64,000 nucleotides of DNA, taken from Hydnum rufescens UP504 (lineage: Eukaryota; Basidiomycota; Agaricomycetes; Cantharellales; Hydnaceae). Below the pieces are notes generated by a model, which saw nothing but the letters and a program-made list of their open reading frames with translations, had not been told where the DNA came from and ran no database searches. The stretch is from the NCBI GenBank assembly GCA_014904985.1, contig MU128954.1, forward strand, positions 70,765-134,764. The letters run 5' to 3'. The position numbers and the translations under genes are program-made. The number at the start of each line of letters is the position of its first letter. Within the stretch, counting starts at the first letter, position 1. This document shows, one piece after another, positions 1-12,394 of this stretch.

Positions 1-1
1 A

Positions 2-405
2 GCTGCTCAACCCAAGCCTATTGATGAGGAGAGCAACGAAGTTTCTTTCAAGGAGGATCCCCTCGAATGGATCCGCACTCAGGCGTTTGCGTTCTACGAC
101 CTCGCCAAGATCGACCCCGTCGGTGCTTTCAAGACCAAGCCCGAGACAGGTGCTGCGATCGTCGCTGTTCTTCTCACCTTCTTCGGTTCCCTTGGTGCTC
201 TCTTTGGCCTAATCGGTGGATCACAAGCTTCTGTCAAGGTATGGGTTCGTTTTTTTGAATACTGCTGGCAGTGTAGTAACATTGCTTGGCTGGGTAGTCA
301 ACAAAGAAGGATGCGCCCGTGAAGTCGGAGAAGAAATCGACTACTGAAGCTGCTGCGACAACTACCGCGACGGAAGAGAAGTCTGGCGCGACGAAGCGCA
401 AGTAA
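2..405 (+). CDS. Calnexin-like ER chaperone, C-terminal part
   Basis: Only the 3' end of this gene is in the window. The frame opens at base 2 and runs to a donor after 238. A 59-nt intron (239-297) follows, then the final exon to TAA at 403-405. The peptide has an acidic juxtamembrane stretch with DPLEWIRTQAFAFYDLAK, one hydrophobic segment (AAIVAVLLTFFGSLGALFG) and a short hydrophilic tail rich in Lys, Thr and Glu ending TKRK. That is the tail layout of fungal calnexin, a type I ER membrane lectin chaperone for N-glycoproteins: lumenal domain, single transmembrane helix, basic cytosolic tail with an ER-retention-like Lys/Arg end. The lumenal lectin domain lies outside the window, so the name rests on the tail alone. 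Another type I ER membrane protein is possible. Confidence 0.6.
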
Positions 406-2104
406 GATCTTGGTGGGGAAAAAAGGGAGGGGCATCACACTGGTTGATGCTGTTGCTTTTGCTTTCTTGGGGAGAGAGGGGAAGCCTTTTGCTTGTGGAA
501 TAAATTGGTATGGGTGGTGGAAGGGTTCGCCCAAAGCTGTTGTGGTCACGCGGTGGATTGGTTGGTTGTCGACGAATCAGATCAACCAGTGCAAGCAAAA
601 ACCAAAGAATAAAAGAATGATGCTCTCTTTTGTCTCCTTTCTACACTGTTATAATTACCCTTTCCATCAGCTATGGACAAATGCTCTTCGTCGTTTTCCT
701 GCGTTTTGAGGAAGGCTCGTGGCAGGCCATCTATTCAACATACTGAGGATTGGCAAATATTGTGTCGTACTCCAACGCACTCTTTCAGGTATAATTTTCC
801 AAGAAACAGAGGGCGCTGTTTTCGTGTTGTCGCTTATTTATTTTGAAGGCTTCCTTGCCCTGCATATCCTCCACTCTCACCCTGTTATTCAGGGGTTGGA
901 GAATGCACTCGTACTTTACATTTCGAAATACTGTAGTTTCTTTGTCACCACAGCCTGCAACTTCAAGTTCTCCCAATGGTGTTTTTCTAGTTCTCACTAA
1001 TAAAATTCGAAAGAAATAACGACTGATGTATTCTTTTCTCACGAACATTGGACAATTCAACAAGGCATGTAGGAGCGCCGCGTGCTAGAATTATTGTAGA
1101 GACTGCGAGGTCACCTCGATCTCTTTTTTTCTTGCAGATGGTGCGAATTCAATCTCGAATTTGAGAGGGTGTTGTGATTGGGGGAAACCGTCGCTCTGAG
1201 GCGCAAGAGCGCATGGTCCCAGCGGTGAGCGGTACTGTACATGAATATTCGAATATGGGCAGTGTGTGCCCCGAATCATCCAACAGAATTCAGTCAAGTC
1301 GAGTCGACTCCACTATGATACATTGAGGTGTTTTTTTTTGCTGCGGGATGAAAAAGAATGCGCATTCAGATGATAGAAGCTGATAGGTTGAGGCAGTGTG
1401 AGCATGAAGTGATGATAGCGCCGTACGTCCACGAGGCTCTCCGCAGCAGCAGCACCACAATACTAGGTGGGCTATGCAGAGATGATCGGGGATAGATGCC
1501 CAGGACAACAAGGCGTGTTTGCGAGCACAACGTGGAGAATGCCTAAGGGTATATCTGCTGGGCGTTTTCTGAACTTGAAATCCTTTGTTGACTGGGGGAG
1601 AGTGAGGATATGTGGCTGGCCCGACCCTCAGAACAGAATTCGGCCAGCTGCCCGGAGCCCTTGGCGCTTGGTCATACCTAATGCGGCGACATAACGACCA
1701 CGCACGGCGCTAAAAATATGTGTTCTGCTTTTGCAATTTCGGATAGTTCCGATTCAACTATACTGCTGCTTTGACGTGCGTCTTCACACCTCGGGTCCCG
1801 TTCTAGCTATGCACTGTGATGCAATGAGAAGAAATAGGACATAGTTCGTCATCAGGATGCCCATCATGCTTGTCTACGAGGGTACGGATGCATAAATAGG
1901 CTGTACTACAAGCGCTCTCCAATGAAAGACTACGTCTTAGATTTGTCCTCAAGGCTGTGGCTGTCAACGACGCAATAGAGTTGGTGTCCGAACGAGAAAT
2001 TTTCGGCAGTGGTCTACACATATTTTATCAGCTGTGACATCAATAGCGCCCCACGCCTCACATCAACACCACACAATCCTGGACAGGACCATAAACCCTT
2101 CCCT

Positions 2105-2111
2105 TATAAAA
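2105..2111 (+). promoter_or_regulatory. TATA box of protease copy 1
   Basis: TATAAAA lies 62 bp upstream of the ATG at 2173 and is followed by a pyrimidine-rich stretch typical of fungal start regions. The corresponding site of copy 2 (about 5694-5702) reads TTTATCAAG, so the motif is lost there. Confidence 0.6.
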
Positions 2112-2172
2112 CCCCTCTCATCGTTCCTTACCCCATCTTTCTTCTGCCTTTTCTCGCCAATTGATAGCTGCA

Positions 2173-3838
2173 ATGGTGGCTATTCGTGCACTTCTTGCTT
2201 CTCTCATTGCCAGGGACTCTGCCGCCCCTCCTATCGTACGCGCGACCTCATCCGTTGTTGCGCCTGTGTTTCCGGCAGATTCTTTCCTTGCCGAATCATC
2301 ACTTGGGTTTTCTTACCATGCCACTCTTTCAGTTCAGTGCACCTCCCCTTCTATTTCTTTCCCATTTCTCACAAACTATCCTGAAATCCATAGTTGGGTG
2401 CTGATGCAAAAGTCAATGGCGGAAGTGGCAATACCGTCCAAGTGCTTCTAGACACTGGGGCGTCAGCAGACTGGGTCGTTTGGGCCGGCTGTACTGAATC
2501 GGTCTGCAGTGCGTTTTATTTTCCATGTGCTCTTCCCTGTCTTGCTTCTCACAGATTCTGCGGTGCAGGTGGGCATAACGTGTACCATCCATCCCAACAG
2601 CATTTCCGGAATTTAAGCATACACGAATCTTTGGTCTATGGCGACGGTGGTCCAGCCAATACTATTTCGATATGGAGGGTCGATGACACCGTCACTTTTG
2701 GAAGTGTCTCGATACCATCCACACCCTTCGGCGCTGCCGATTCACTTCCAAGTTCAGGAGAGAGCCTTGATGGAAACTTCGGGATGGCGAGAGGTAGCGC
2801 GTCCGTATTTTCCCTAGGCTTGTGATTGACTCTCGACTCCAGCATATTGTGGTGGGCATCTGTGCAGTAAATATCCTGGGTTCGTGGAGACGATGTATGA
2901 GAGTGGGATTATCAAGGCCCCTGCGCTGTCGTTCTACCAGGTAAGTACCATTGCCCATAAAGTTCTCCACTGTGCTAATAGGCGGGGCACCTACTCCAGC
3001 TGGCCCCTGATGACGTGGTCCCCTCCGGCGTACAATCCTCAGTCGCCATCGGTGGGGTGGACAGGAACAAGTACATTGGCACGATGGACTGGTGACACCT
3101 TTCCCTTGCGGAATCCGTTCTCCTTATGTTGACTTGTCCTATACGAAACAGGTTCCCACTGACTGATGATTCAATGTGGATCATACCGAATGGTCTTCGA
3201 TACGTGACACCTGGTAATAATGCGCCAATTGTGGATGCCACGAAAAAGTTCACCCACACGTAAGTATCTGTTTGATCTGTCCCATATTGTCAACTGACGA
3301 ATGTCTATAGTTCACTCACTCTCGATACTGGTACAGTCTGTCTGCTAGCCGCGCGAGATAAACATTAACATGGACACATTTTGCAGGCGACCCAGAGCTA
3401 TTGGGACTTCCCACCAATGACTGGAAGACCCTAGTCAATCTCGTCGGTGCACAAGGCCCAGACTCGAATGGAAATTATCTGTTCCCTTGTGATGCGACGA
3501 TGACTTTGAACTTCCGCGGCACACAGAACCGAGACTATACTTTCACTCTCGTGGACCCCACTACTGCCAAAGGAAATTACTGCTCACCCGCTGCCAACGA
3601 TGCAGGGAACACGAAAAACTGGTACGTCGATATTTGACACCTCCAGTCCAACCATGACGTGCGCCTGACGTGGTGTGGTTGCCCCTGTGCTCCCAGGATC
3701 ATGGGTTCGCCGTTCTTCGATCATTATTACACCGTCTGGTACTTTGGAGACCGAGGCGTGCACAGCACGATCGGTTTTGGACAGAAGAACTTGGGCGCCA
3801 GCGCAGCCCAATCCACCCCGGTAATAGGTTACGCGTAA
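2173..3838 (+). CDS. Pepsin-type (A1) aspartic protease, copy 1, intact
   Basis: Nine exons assemble into one uninterrupted frame: 2173-2331, 2394-2508, 2569-2793, 2843-2940, 2982-3091, 3152-3259, 3311-3330, 3387-3621 and 3697-3838 (TAA at 3836). The first active-site motif is VLLDTGASADWV and the second is LTLDTGDPELLG. The flap region YGDGGPAN and the A1-type C-terminal block MGSPFFDHYYTVWYF (the last strand before the end) are also present. These two-Asp enzymes hydrolyse peptide bonds at acid pH and are usually secreted. The N-terminus (MVAIRALLASLIA) is only weakly signal-like. Compared with copy 2 at 5764 it lacks an N-terminal domain of about 150 residues; the join is near 2250 and stays in frame. 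A TATA box lies just upstream. Family assignment is firm; substrate and secretion are inferred. Confidence 0.85.
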
Positions 3839-4044
3839 AACTTTCTTCCGGTAGCACAAGGGGGACCAGCATGGCATGGATGAGAACAAGGACGATAATT
3901 CAAGGATAGGGATTCATTCTAAAACATGGACTTCTGGTATCTACTGCATCCCCTATTATTTATGCCAATGAGAAATAAACACCCAGGACACCTGGCACGC
4001 GTATGTTCAGTTAAGGTGTAGCGTCACCAGCTATGGCCAGAATC

Positions 4045-4665
4045 ATTGAAAATCATAATTTTGAATAATATCCCGGTCGCATAGGCATACTATTGCAGAC
4101 TCTCAACCCAGATTTTAGCATTAAATATTCAGGTCCCAGCGCACAAGGCAGGAAACACCCACACCCAGATAAGGAGATCCTGATTCTTGGGCATCCCGGG
4201 GGCATATGGAAGCCAGGAAGGGATGTTACTTAGAGAGTCTATATAGTAATGACTCACCACCCAAAAATCTGGCCTCCAAACTGTCAAATATGGTGCAACT
4301 CTTAAGGGATGTGGGATTGACAGACTGTAAAATTGTGGAAAACACTGTGATAATAAATTATATCAATTTTAGACACATACATAAGTGAACATGAGACCAA
4401 TCTGATGCATAGAAACCCCTCAAATATTTTTTTTATAAGTTGTCAATGTAGGGTCTATAGAGAACCTACTCATTTTGGTTTTTTCTCCCTGGTATTTTGG
4501 GATAAAGATCAAATTAAAATACATCCTATGTATTGACATTGTTGTATCTACTTCTACTGGACTGTTGTGGCTTCTTGCTGTTGCCTCGGCGCCTTTTTGG
4601 TCCCGCCAATTGCCAGTGTTGAGTCCCGATGGAACTTGCCGGGCCTGAACGTCCATCCGACTCCC
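4045..4665 (+). mobile_element. Decayed fragment of the foldback element found at 30600-33855
   Basis: The stretch matches the right arm of the large palindrome (about 32250-32780) in the same order. Shared blocks include GAAAATCATAATT, CATAGGCATA, CACAAGG(C/T)AGGAAACAC, CTGGCCTCC(A/C)AACTGTCA, GGGATTGACA and CAATTGCC(A/G)G. Between these it is heavily diverged, with many substitutions and indels. It represents only an internal part of one arm and no element ends were found. It sits exactly in the gap between the two protease duplication units (3947 and 4671). It contains no supported gene. Confidence 0.75.
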
Positions 4666-4670
4666 AGGAC

Positions 4671-7600
4671 TGTACTCCAACGCACTGTTTGAGGTGGTCC
4701 CTAATAATTAAAAGGGGAGGGCACTGTCTTGGCGTTGTCAGTTATTTGTTTCGATAGCTTCCTTGCCCTGCATATCTCGCGCTCTCAACCTGTTATTCAG
4801 GGGTTAGACAATGCATTTATACATTACACTCAAAATACAGGACTGTAGTTACCGTACACAGCATACAACATCAAATTCTCTCAATGGTGTTTCTCTTGGC
4901 TCAGGTTGTCTGTTGGAAATAAATATATACTATACAGGCTGATTTATTCTTTCTCACGAACATTGGGCAATACTGCAAGGCATGCAGGAGCACCCCAACG
5001 CTAGAATTTGAGACTGCGGAGTCGCTTCGATCTCTTTTTTTTCCTGTCGCAGATGGTGCGAATTCAATCTCAAGTTGGACCGGATCCGGAGAAAACGTCA
5101 CTGAGGGGCAAAAACGCATGGTTCCAGCGGTGGGCGGTACTGTACATGAATATTCGAATATGGGCGGTGTGTTGCCACGAGTGGCCCAACTGAATGCGTC
5201 AAGTCGACTCGACTCAATGTCTGCTCGCTAACTACGAGACATTGGGGTATTCTTTTTGCTGCAAGATGGAAAAAAATGCCCGTTCAGATGAGAGAAGTTT
5301 GAGGTAGAGAGTGAAGTGATGGTAGCACCGTACGTCCATGAGGCTTTCTTTTTAAATTTACAAAGTTCCGCGGGTCCACACCAATACCACAATCCTGTAT
5401 GGGCTATGCAGAGATGATCAGGACAACAACAAGGTGAGTTTGGGAGCACGTGGAGAATGCCCAAGGCTATTCTGATGGGCGTTTTTTCGGAACTTGGAAT
5501 CCTCTGTTGACAGGGGCGGACTGAGGAAATATATGGCTGGCCCGACCCTCCGAACAGAATTCAACAAGCCGCCTAGACCCTGGCGGCTTGGTCATTGCCT
5601 AATGCGGCGACATAGCGACCCGCAGGCGCTAACATCAGTAGCCCATCACAGCCTCAACACCGTAGAAACCTGTACAGGACCATAAACCGTTCCTTTATCA
5701 AGCCCCTCCCATCGTTCCTTACCCCATCTTTCTTCTGCCTTGGCTCGCCAATTGATAGCTACAATGGTGGCTATTCGCGCACTTCTTGCTTCTCTCGCTG
5801 TTAGGGACTCTGCTGCCTCTGTTATCGTACACGCGACCTCACCCGGAATAACCTATGCACCCGCCAACTCCTGGTCTACAGTGAATGCTCCGGGCACCGC
5901 TGGGAGTCCCCAGTTTCTGCTCGCCAACACGAACGAGGGCGTCGTAACTTTCACATTCCTTCGTAAGATCCCTTTTCCCCTTGTTACCTTGTAATATCCC
6001 TACTCATGCTGCCTCTATTTAGACTCCTCGTACGTTCCCTTTCTGTGCTACGTTTCCCAATTCGCACAAAGTATTCATCGTACATGAAATTTAGGACGTT
6101 CTTTGAATTCTGGGGGTACCAGCGCTCGGATGGAGGCTTATACAGCGTCACTATCGACGGCGGAAACGCTGAAAAGATCGACGTCTATAACTCCACTTCC
6201 ACCGGGAATGACCCTCCTGTCCTCCTCTACTCAGCTTCTAATCTGTCGAATCAGCCTCACACCGTAAAGATGACCAACCTATTGGACACTCGTGTTGGCC
6301 GTTATGGTCAGATGAATGTCAGTACTCCATTTTTTATTGGTTCTGTAAAGCATGGAGTGTTTATTTCTTCTTCCTCTCCAAGGTTGACCATTTCGTTCTC
6401 GCCTTGCCTACCGTTGTTCAGCCTGTGTTTCCCAAAGATTCTTTCCTTGCCGAATCATCACTTGAATTTTCTTACCATGCCGCTCTTTCAGTTCAGTGCA
6501 TCTCCCCCTCTATTTCTTTCCCATTTCTCACAAACTATCCTGAAATCCATAGTTGGGTGCCGATGCAAAAGTCAATGGAGGAAGTGGCAATACCGTCCAA
6601 GTCCTTCTAGACACTGGGGCCACAGGAGACTGGGTCATTTGGGCCGGCTGTACTGAATCAGTCTGCACCAGTACGTTTTACTTTCCATGTCCTCTTCCCT
6701 GTCTTGTTTCTTACGGATTCTACGCTAGCAGGTGGGCATAACGTATACCATCCATCCCAACACCATTTCCAAAATTTAAGCATACACGAATCTTTGGCCT
6801 ATGGCTGACGGTGGTCCAGCCAATACTATTTCGATGTGGAGGGTCAATGATACCGTCGCTTTTGGAAGTGTCTCGATTCCATCCACTCCCTTCGGCGCTG
6901 CCGATTCACTTCCAAGTTCAGGAGAGGCCTTGATGGAAACTTCGGAATGGCGAGAGGTAGGCTTGGGTGTATTTTCCCTAGGCTTATCACTGACACCTAC
7001 CTGCAGCATATTGTGGTGGGGTTCTGTGCAGTAGTTATCCCTGGGTTCATAGAGACAATGTATGAGAGTGGGATTATCAAGGCCCCTGTGCTCTCATTTT
7101 ACCAGGTAAGTACCATCACTCATAAAGTTCTTGACTATGCTAATAGGCCGGGCACCTGCTCCAGCTGGCCCCTGGTGACGTGGTCCCCTCCGGCGTGCAA
7201 TCGTCAGTCGCCATCGGTGGTGTGGACAGGAACAAGTACATTGGCACGATGGACTGGTGACATCTTTCCTTTGCGGAATCCCCTCTCCTTGTGTTGACTT
7301 GTCCTGTACGAAACAGGTTCCCACTGACTGATGATTCAATGTGGATCATACCGGATGGTCTTCGATATGTGACACCTGGCACTAATGCGCCAATTGTGGA
7401 TGCCACGAATAAGTTCACCCACACGTAATTATCTGTTTGATCTGCCCCATATTGTCAACTGACGAATGTCTACAGCTCACTCACCCTCGATACTGGTACA
7501 GTCTGTCTGCTAAGCCGCGCGAGATAAACATTAACATGGTCACATTTTACAGGGGACCCAGGGCTATTGGGACTTCCGACCAACGACTGGAAGACCCTAG

Positions 7601-8106
7601 TCTCTCTCGTCGGTGCACAAGGCCCAGATTCGAATGGAAATTATCTGTTCCCTTGTGACGCGACGATGACCTTGAACTTCCACGGAACACAGAACCGAAA
7701 TTATACCTTCACTCTCGTGGACCCCACTACTGCCAAGGGTAAGTTCTGCTCACCCGCTGCCAACGATGCCGGAGACACGACAAACTGGTACGTCGATATT
7801 TAAGCACTTGTCGTCCAACCATGACATTCGCCCCCCTGACGCGGTGTGATTCCCGCTGCGCTCTCAGGATCATGGGTGCGCCATTCTTCGATCATTATTA
7901 CACCGTCTGGTACTTTGGAGACCGAGGCGTGCACAGCACGATCGGTTTCGGGCAGAAGAACTTGGGCGCCAGCGCCGCCAAATCCAATCCCGTAATAGGT
8001 TACGCGTAACACTTTCTTCCGGTGGCACAAGAGGGACCAGCATGGCATGGATGAGAACGAGGAAGGGATAGCCATTCATTCTAGAATGCGGACTTCTGGT
8101 ATCTAC
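4671..8106. repeat. Segmental duplication, unit 2
   Basis: Same-orientation copy of 768-3947, including about 1.1 kb of non-coding upstream DNA (4671-5763, no supported gene), the second protease gene and about 100 bp downstream. It is longer inside the gene because it keeps about 570 bp (5842-6411) that is missing from unit 1. Confidence 0.85.
5764..8009 (+). pseudogene. A1 aspartic protease, copy 2, with extra N-terminal domain and frame breaks
   Basis: Paralogue of the gene at 2173, with the same splice sites and the same end (TAA 8007-8009). It differs at the 5' side. After MVAIRALLASLAV come exons 5764-5962, a 7-nt exon (6023-6029) and 6095 onward. These encode a beta-rich domain with FWGYQRSDGGLYSVTIDGG and SASNLSNQPHTVKMTN, a pattern common in basidiomycete extracellular proteins. 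The first DTG (VLLDTGATGDWV) and the C-terminal block are present. Three length changes relative to copy 1 break the middle: an extra T at about 6805 gives TAT GGC TGA, two bases are missing near 6927, and an extra C lies near 7038. Together they restore the downstream frame but cannot rescue the stop. The TATA motif is also lost. It could still be a live gene if these are sequence errors. Confidence 0.75.
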
Positions 8107-8702
8107 CCGTATCTTGTCCACGCCTGATTGTAAGCACCTCGTAACTGCCCTGGAGAAGTATATCCGCCCCTCGGAAGGACTATAGTAGAATACAACATCT
8201 GCCACGTCGCATTTATAGTAATTGCATCAGATCGTAATACGAGAACGGATCAAATGACTTTGGCGCAGCCACGGTCTAATACTCCGACTGAAGAGGATGG
8301 ACGAGGCAACCATCCATGCATCGAGCACGGCACATTGGTGTCGACCCTGCGAAATACCTCTATCAGCGATATTCCTGTGAGCAATGAAGGCGCCCCCCAG
8401 TAGCAAAAAAGAACTGTATGAATCCATTTTTGTGCAACATGAAACCTCAAGTCCAGAGGGGATCGCGCTATCTTCCACCAGTCTTCCAGAGGAGGGAATG
8501 CCCAGTCTCACTTACTGATCCTGAGAGATGGGCCCTCTCTGCAAACGTCAGAAACACTAAAATTCGTAGTTGGAGCAAGGTCAATCCGATCGACGTCTGT
8601 AAAGAGTAGGGCGTAATCTGCTATGTCATTAGATCATTTTGAATACAAGTGTACCAAACCCTCCCAGCAGGCATCCACAATACATATTGCGCAAACAGGA
8701 GT
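8107..8702. other. Intergenic, nothing recognised
   Basis: About 600 bp between the protease copy and the end of the C2H2 gene. Short open frames occur on both strands, but none resembles a known protein or splices into a neighbour. Confidence 0.5.
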
Positions 8703-9892
8703 CTATGAATTCTTGTGCCGTTTCGTGGGCCTTGGGTTAGACTGCTCCGCGATAGATGGCTGATCCTCGTCCGAAGCGACAGCAGAGGAAGTGTCCGTAG
8801 CGTTGTCGTCTCCGAGGACCCGATGGCCAGCGCCAGCACGCCGGACGTGCCTTTCCGCAGACTCCCTCCGAGTATAGCGTTTCCCACAACTGCAGGTATT
8901 CTGCATGTACCACTTCTCGGCGAATTCGGTTATTATTCTATTCCAGAGTGATCGATAGGTCCCGAGGTTGAACCCGTTGAGCTCGGTGCTCGTGGCACTG
9001 GAAGGCCACTTGGGATACGCCGTCCGCAATTCAACGATTTCGGTGCACTCTTCCGAAGTAGGATCTTGAAGGTCGAAGACGAGGAGGGAGAGGATGAGAA
9101 GCTGATCCATCTCGGGCAGTGAGACGTCTATGTTATCCCTCAGTGCAAGATAAATTCTTTCGGATATCTGGAAGCGATGAATGGAGCGGACGTGACGGCC
9201 CATCGAATGCTGATTCGTGCGGCAGAAAAGGCAAGGCGAATGCTGCAAATTCGGGGTGGGATTTCTTGAAAGTGCCGCTCGCAGCCATTGGAAGGTATTC
9301 CGCGAGGAGAAGAGGGCGATGGCATCAGAAGATGTCTCCCCTTTCTTCCTTCGCGCAGCTTTGACTTGAGCCTTGCGCGAACGGGATAGGCGAAAACGAG
9401 GTTCGGAGGGAATGAATGATGAGTCCTCAGTGTACTCCTCATCGTCTTCGTCACTCTGTCCACCCTCCCTATATTCAGGGTCTGATGCATTCGAGGTGTC
9501 GCCAGCAGGCCAATCACCGCCCTCAAAATACCGCTTTCTTTTGGGATACGTGAGGGCCGGTTCGGGACATGGTGGATGGGGAACTTTGGGGATTGTCAGA
9601 GCCGAAGGAGGGGAAGGAGGAGAAAGATGTTGGGGCACAATAAAAGACATCATTAAAGGCCGTGCAAGGGGCCCTGAACAAGGAAGAGAGGCAGATCCAG
9701 GCTATTTGGCCTTGAATATATGTGGGCCGGAGAACGGGGACGAGGATAAACGATGGTGTGGAAAGGCGAATGTGCATTAGGCGGGGGCTCCAGTCGTCTA
9801 ATAATGGAATTATAGTCGTGAAAAATATCCCTCGGTGCGACATACTGAGGAACACATTCGAGCGCATCATATAAGAGCTCGTTTTCAGACAT
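8703..9892 (-). CDS. Uncharacterised protein with two C2H2-like zinc motifs
   Basis: The main exon reads from about 9675 down to TAG at 8703-8705. A probable first exon starts at ATG 9892 (MSENELLYDALE) and joins through an intron near 9680-9745 whose donor is weak, so the 5' end is tentative. The N-terminal half is rich in Pro, Ser and acidic residues (PEYREGGQSDEDDEE). The middle has CLFCRTNQHSMGRHVRSIH, a C-x2-C...H-x4-H motif with a shorter loop than the classical finger. Near the C-terminus CSCGKRYTRRESAERH has the finger core FxxxxxLxxH look, with C-x-C spacing. The end PRPTKRHK is a possible nuclear signal. A DNA-binding or nuclear role is an inference; I do not recognise a named orthologue. 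Confidence 0.55.
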
Positions 9893-10609
9893 GTGTTGAT
9901 AGGACAGTGAAGACTTGGTTGCTGATCCGTATACAAACCACTCAAGGTGGACAGCGTGGCGACGGACCAAAGACCCTTGGGGTTCCTAGAGTGAGTCGGT
10001 CTAGGACTTAGACGGGAATAATTATCGCGTCGATATGCCACAGAGGCCCGGATGACAAGGGTTGCAATATGACGAGGAAAATATCGAACGGCGGCCTTAA
10101 GTAGAGAATAAGTTTCAAAACGCGATCGCGCATTGGTGCTTTTGGTGGTGGCAGCATGCATCGGATAAAAAATAACCAAAGAAAATCCAAGAGTCATTTG
10201 CATTGTTCGTGCAAGGGAAGATCGAGTACGTTGATTCGATACCACTGGTGGCCACCTTTCAGTTAATCAATTCTCTTTGAGAATAGGCACAAGGTCTCTA
10301 GCGAGCGGTCACGATTTTGTGCAGCGTCCTCGCAGAACACACAAAAGAAACCAGTCCTACTCTTGCTTAAGTACATCCTTGCGATCTTGCTTAGAGAGAA
10401 AGAGTATCTGATTTGTATCCCGTGTAGGCGCCGAGAGCAGTCCACTGTACCTAAATACAAGCGGTGACAGCAGGATGAGGCAAGCAGGAAGTGGGAGTAT
10501 GGGGAGGTTCAACCGTGCAGACGATCTTGCTTAAGTGTTGATGTGCGGAGGCAAAGCGCACGCCGGCACTTACCGTGTAACCGCCTACCGCATCCTGAAC
10601 CCAAACATC
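9893..10609. other. Intergenic between divergent genes, no gene supported
   Basis: Likely contains the promoters of the C2H2-type gene (-) and the GDP-mannose dehydratase (+). Minus-strand open frames reach 10245 but have no recognisable content and may be 5' leader. Confidence 0.45.
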
Positions 10610-12225
<1,616 letters not shown>

Positions 12226-12394
12226 AACATTAGAATATTCTAAAAATCGGACTCGTCCCATACAAAGCATCTTGCCGATTCCTGTATTCGAGTTGCTTTC
12301 TTCTCCTGTCCTATATAATTATAGACAAGTCTGAAGCTGGAACCCCGGCTAAACCCGCTCACGTGTCTGGGTAGGGGCAAAGCGTGCCAAACGC

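Larger units (their letters stand above)
768..3947. repeat. Segmental duplication, unit 1
   Basis: This stretch is repeated in the same orientation at about 4671-8106. Homology starts in non-coding DNA upstream of the protease (shared CTCCAACGCACT at 769 and about 4677, and CTTCCTTGCCCTGCATAT) and runs through the whole protease gene. It ends just after the shared GACTTCTGGTATCTAC downstream of the stop. The 1.3 kb upstream of the gene (768-2100) holds no open frame I can support. Boundaries are by eye, within about 20 bp. Confidence 0.85.

Noticed and set aside
9523..10245. 240-codon minus-strand frame overlapping the C2H2-type gene
   Set aside because: Different frame from the zinc-motif exon, Ser/Arg-rich without domain features; probably shadow plus leader.
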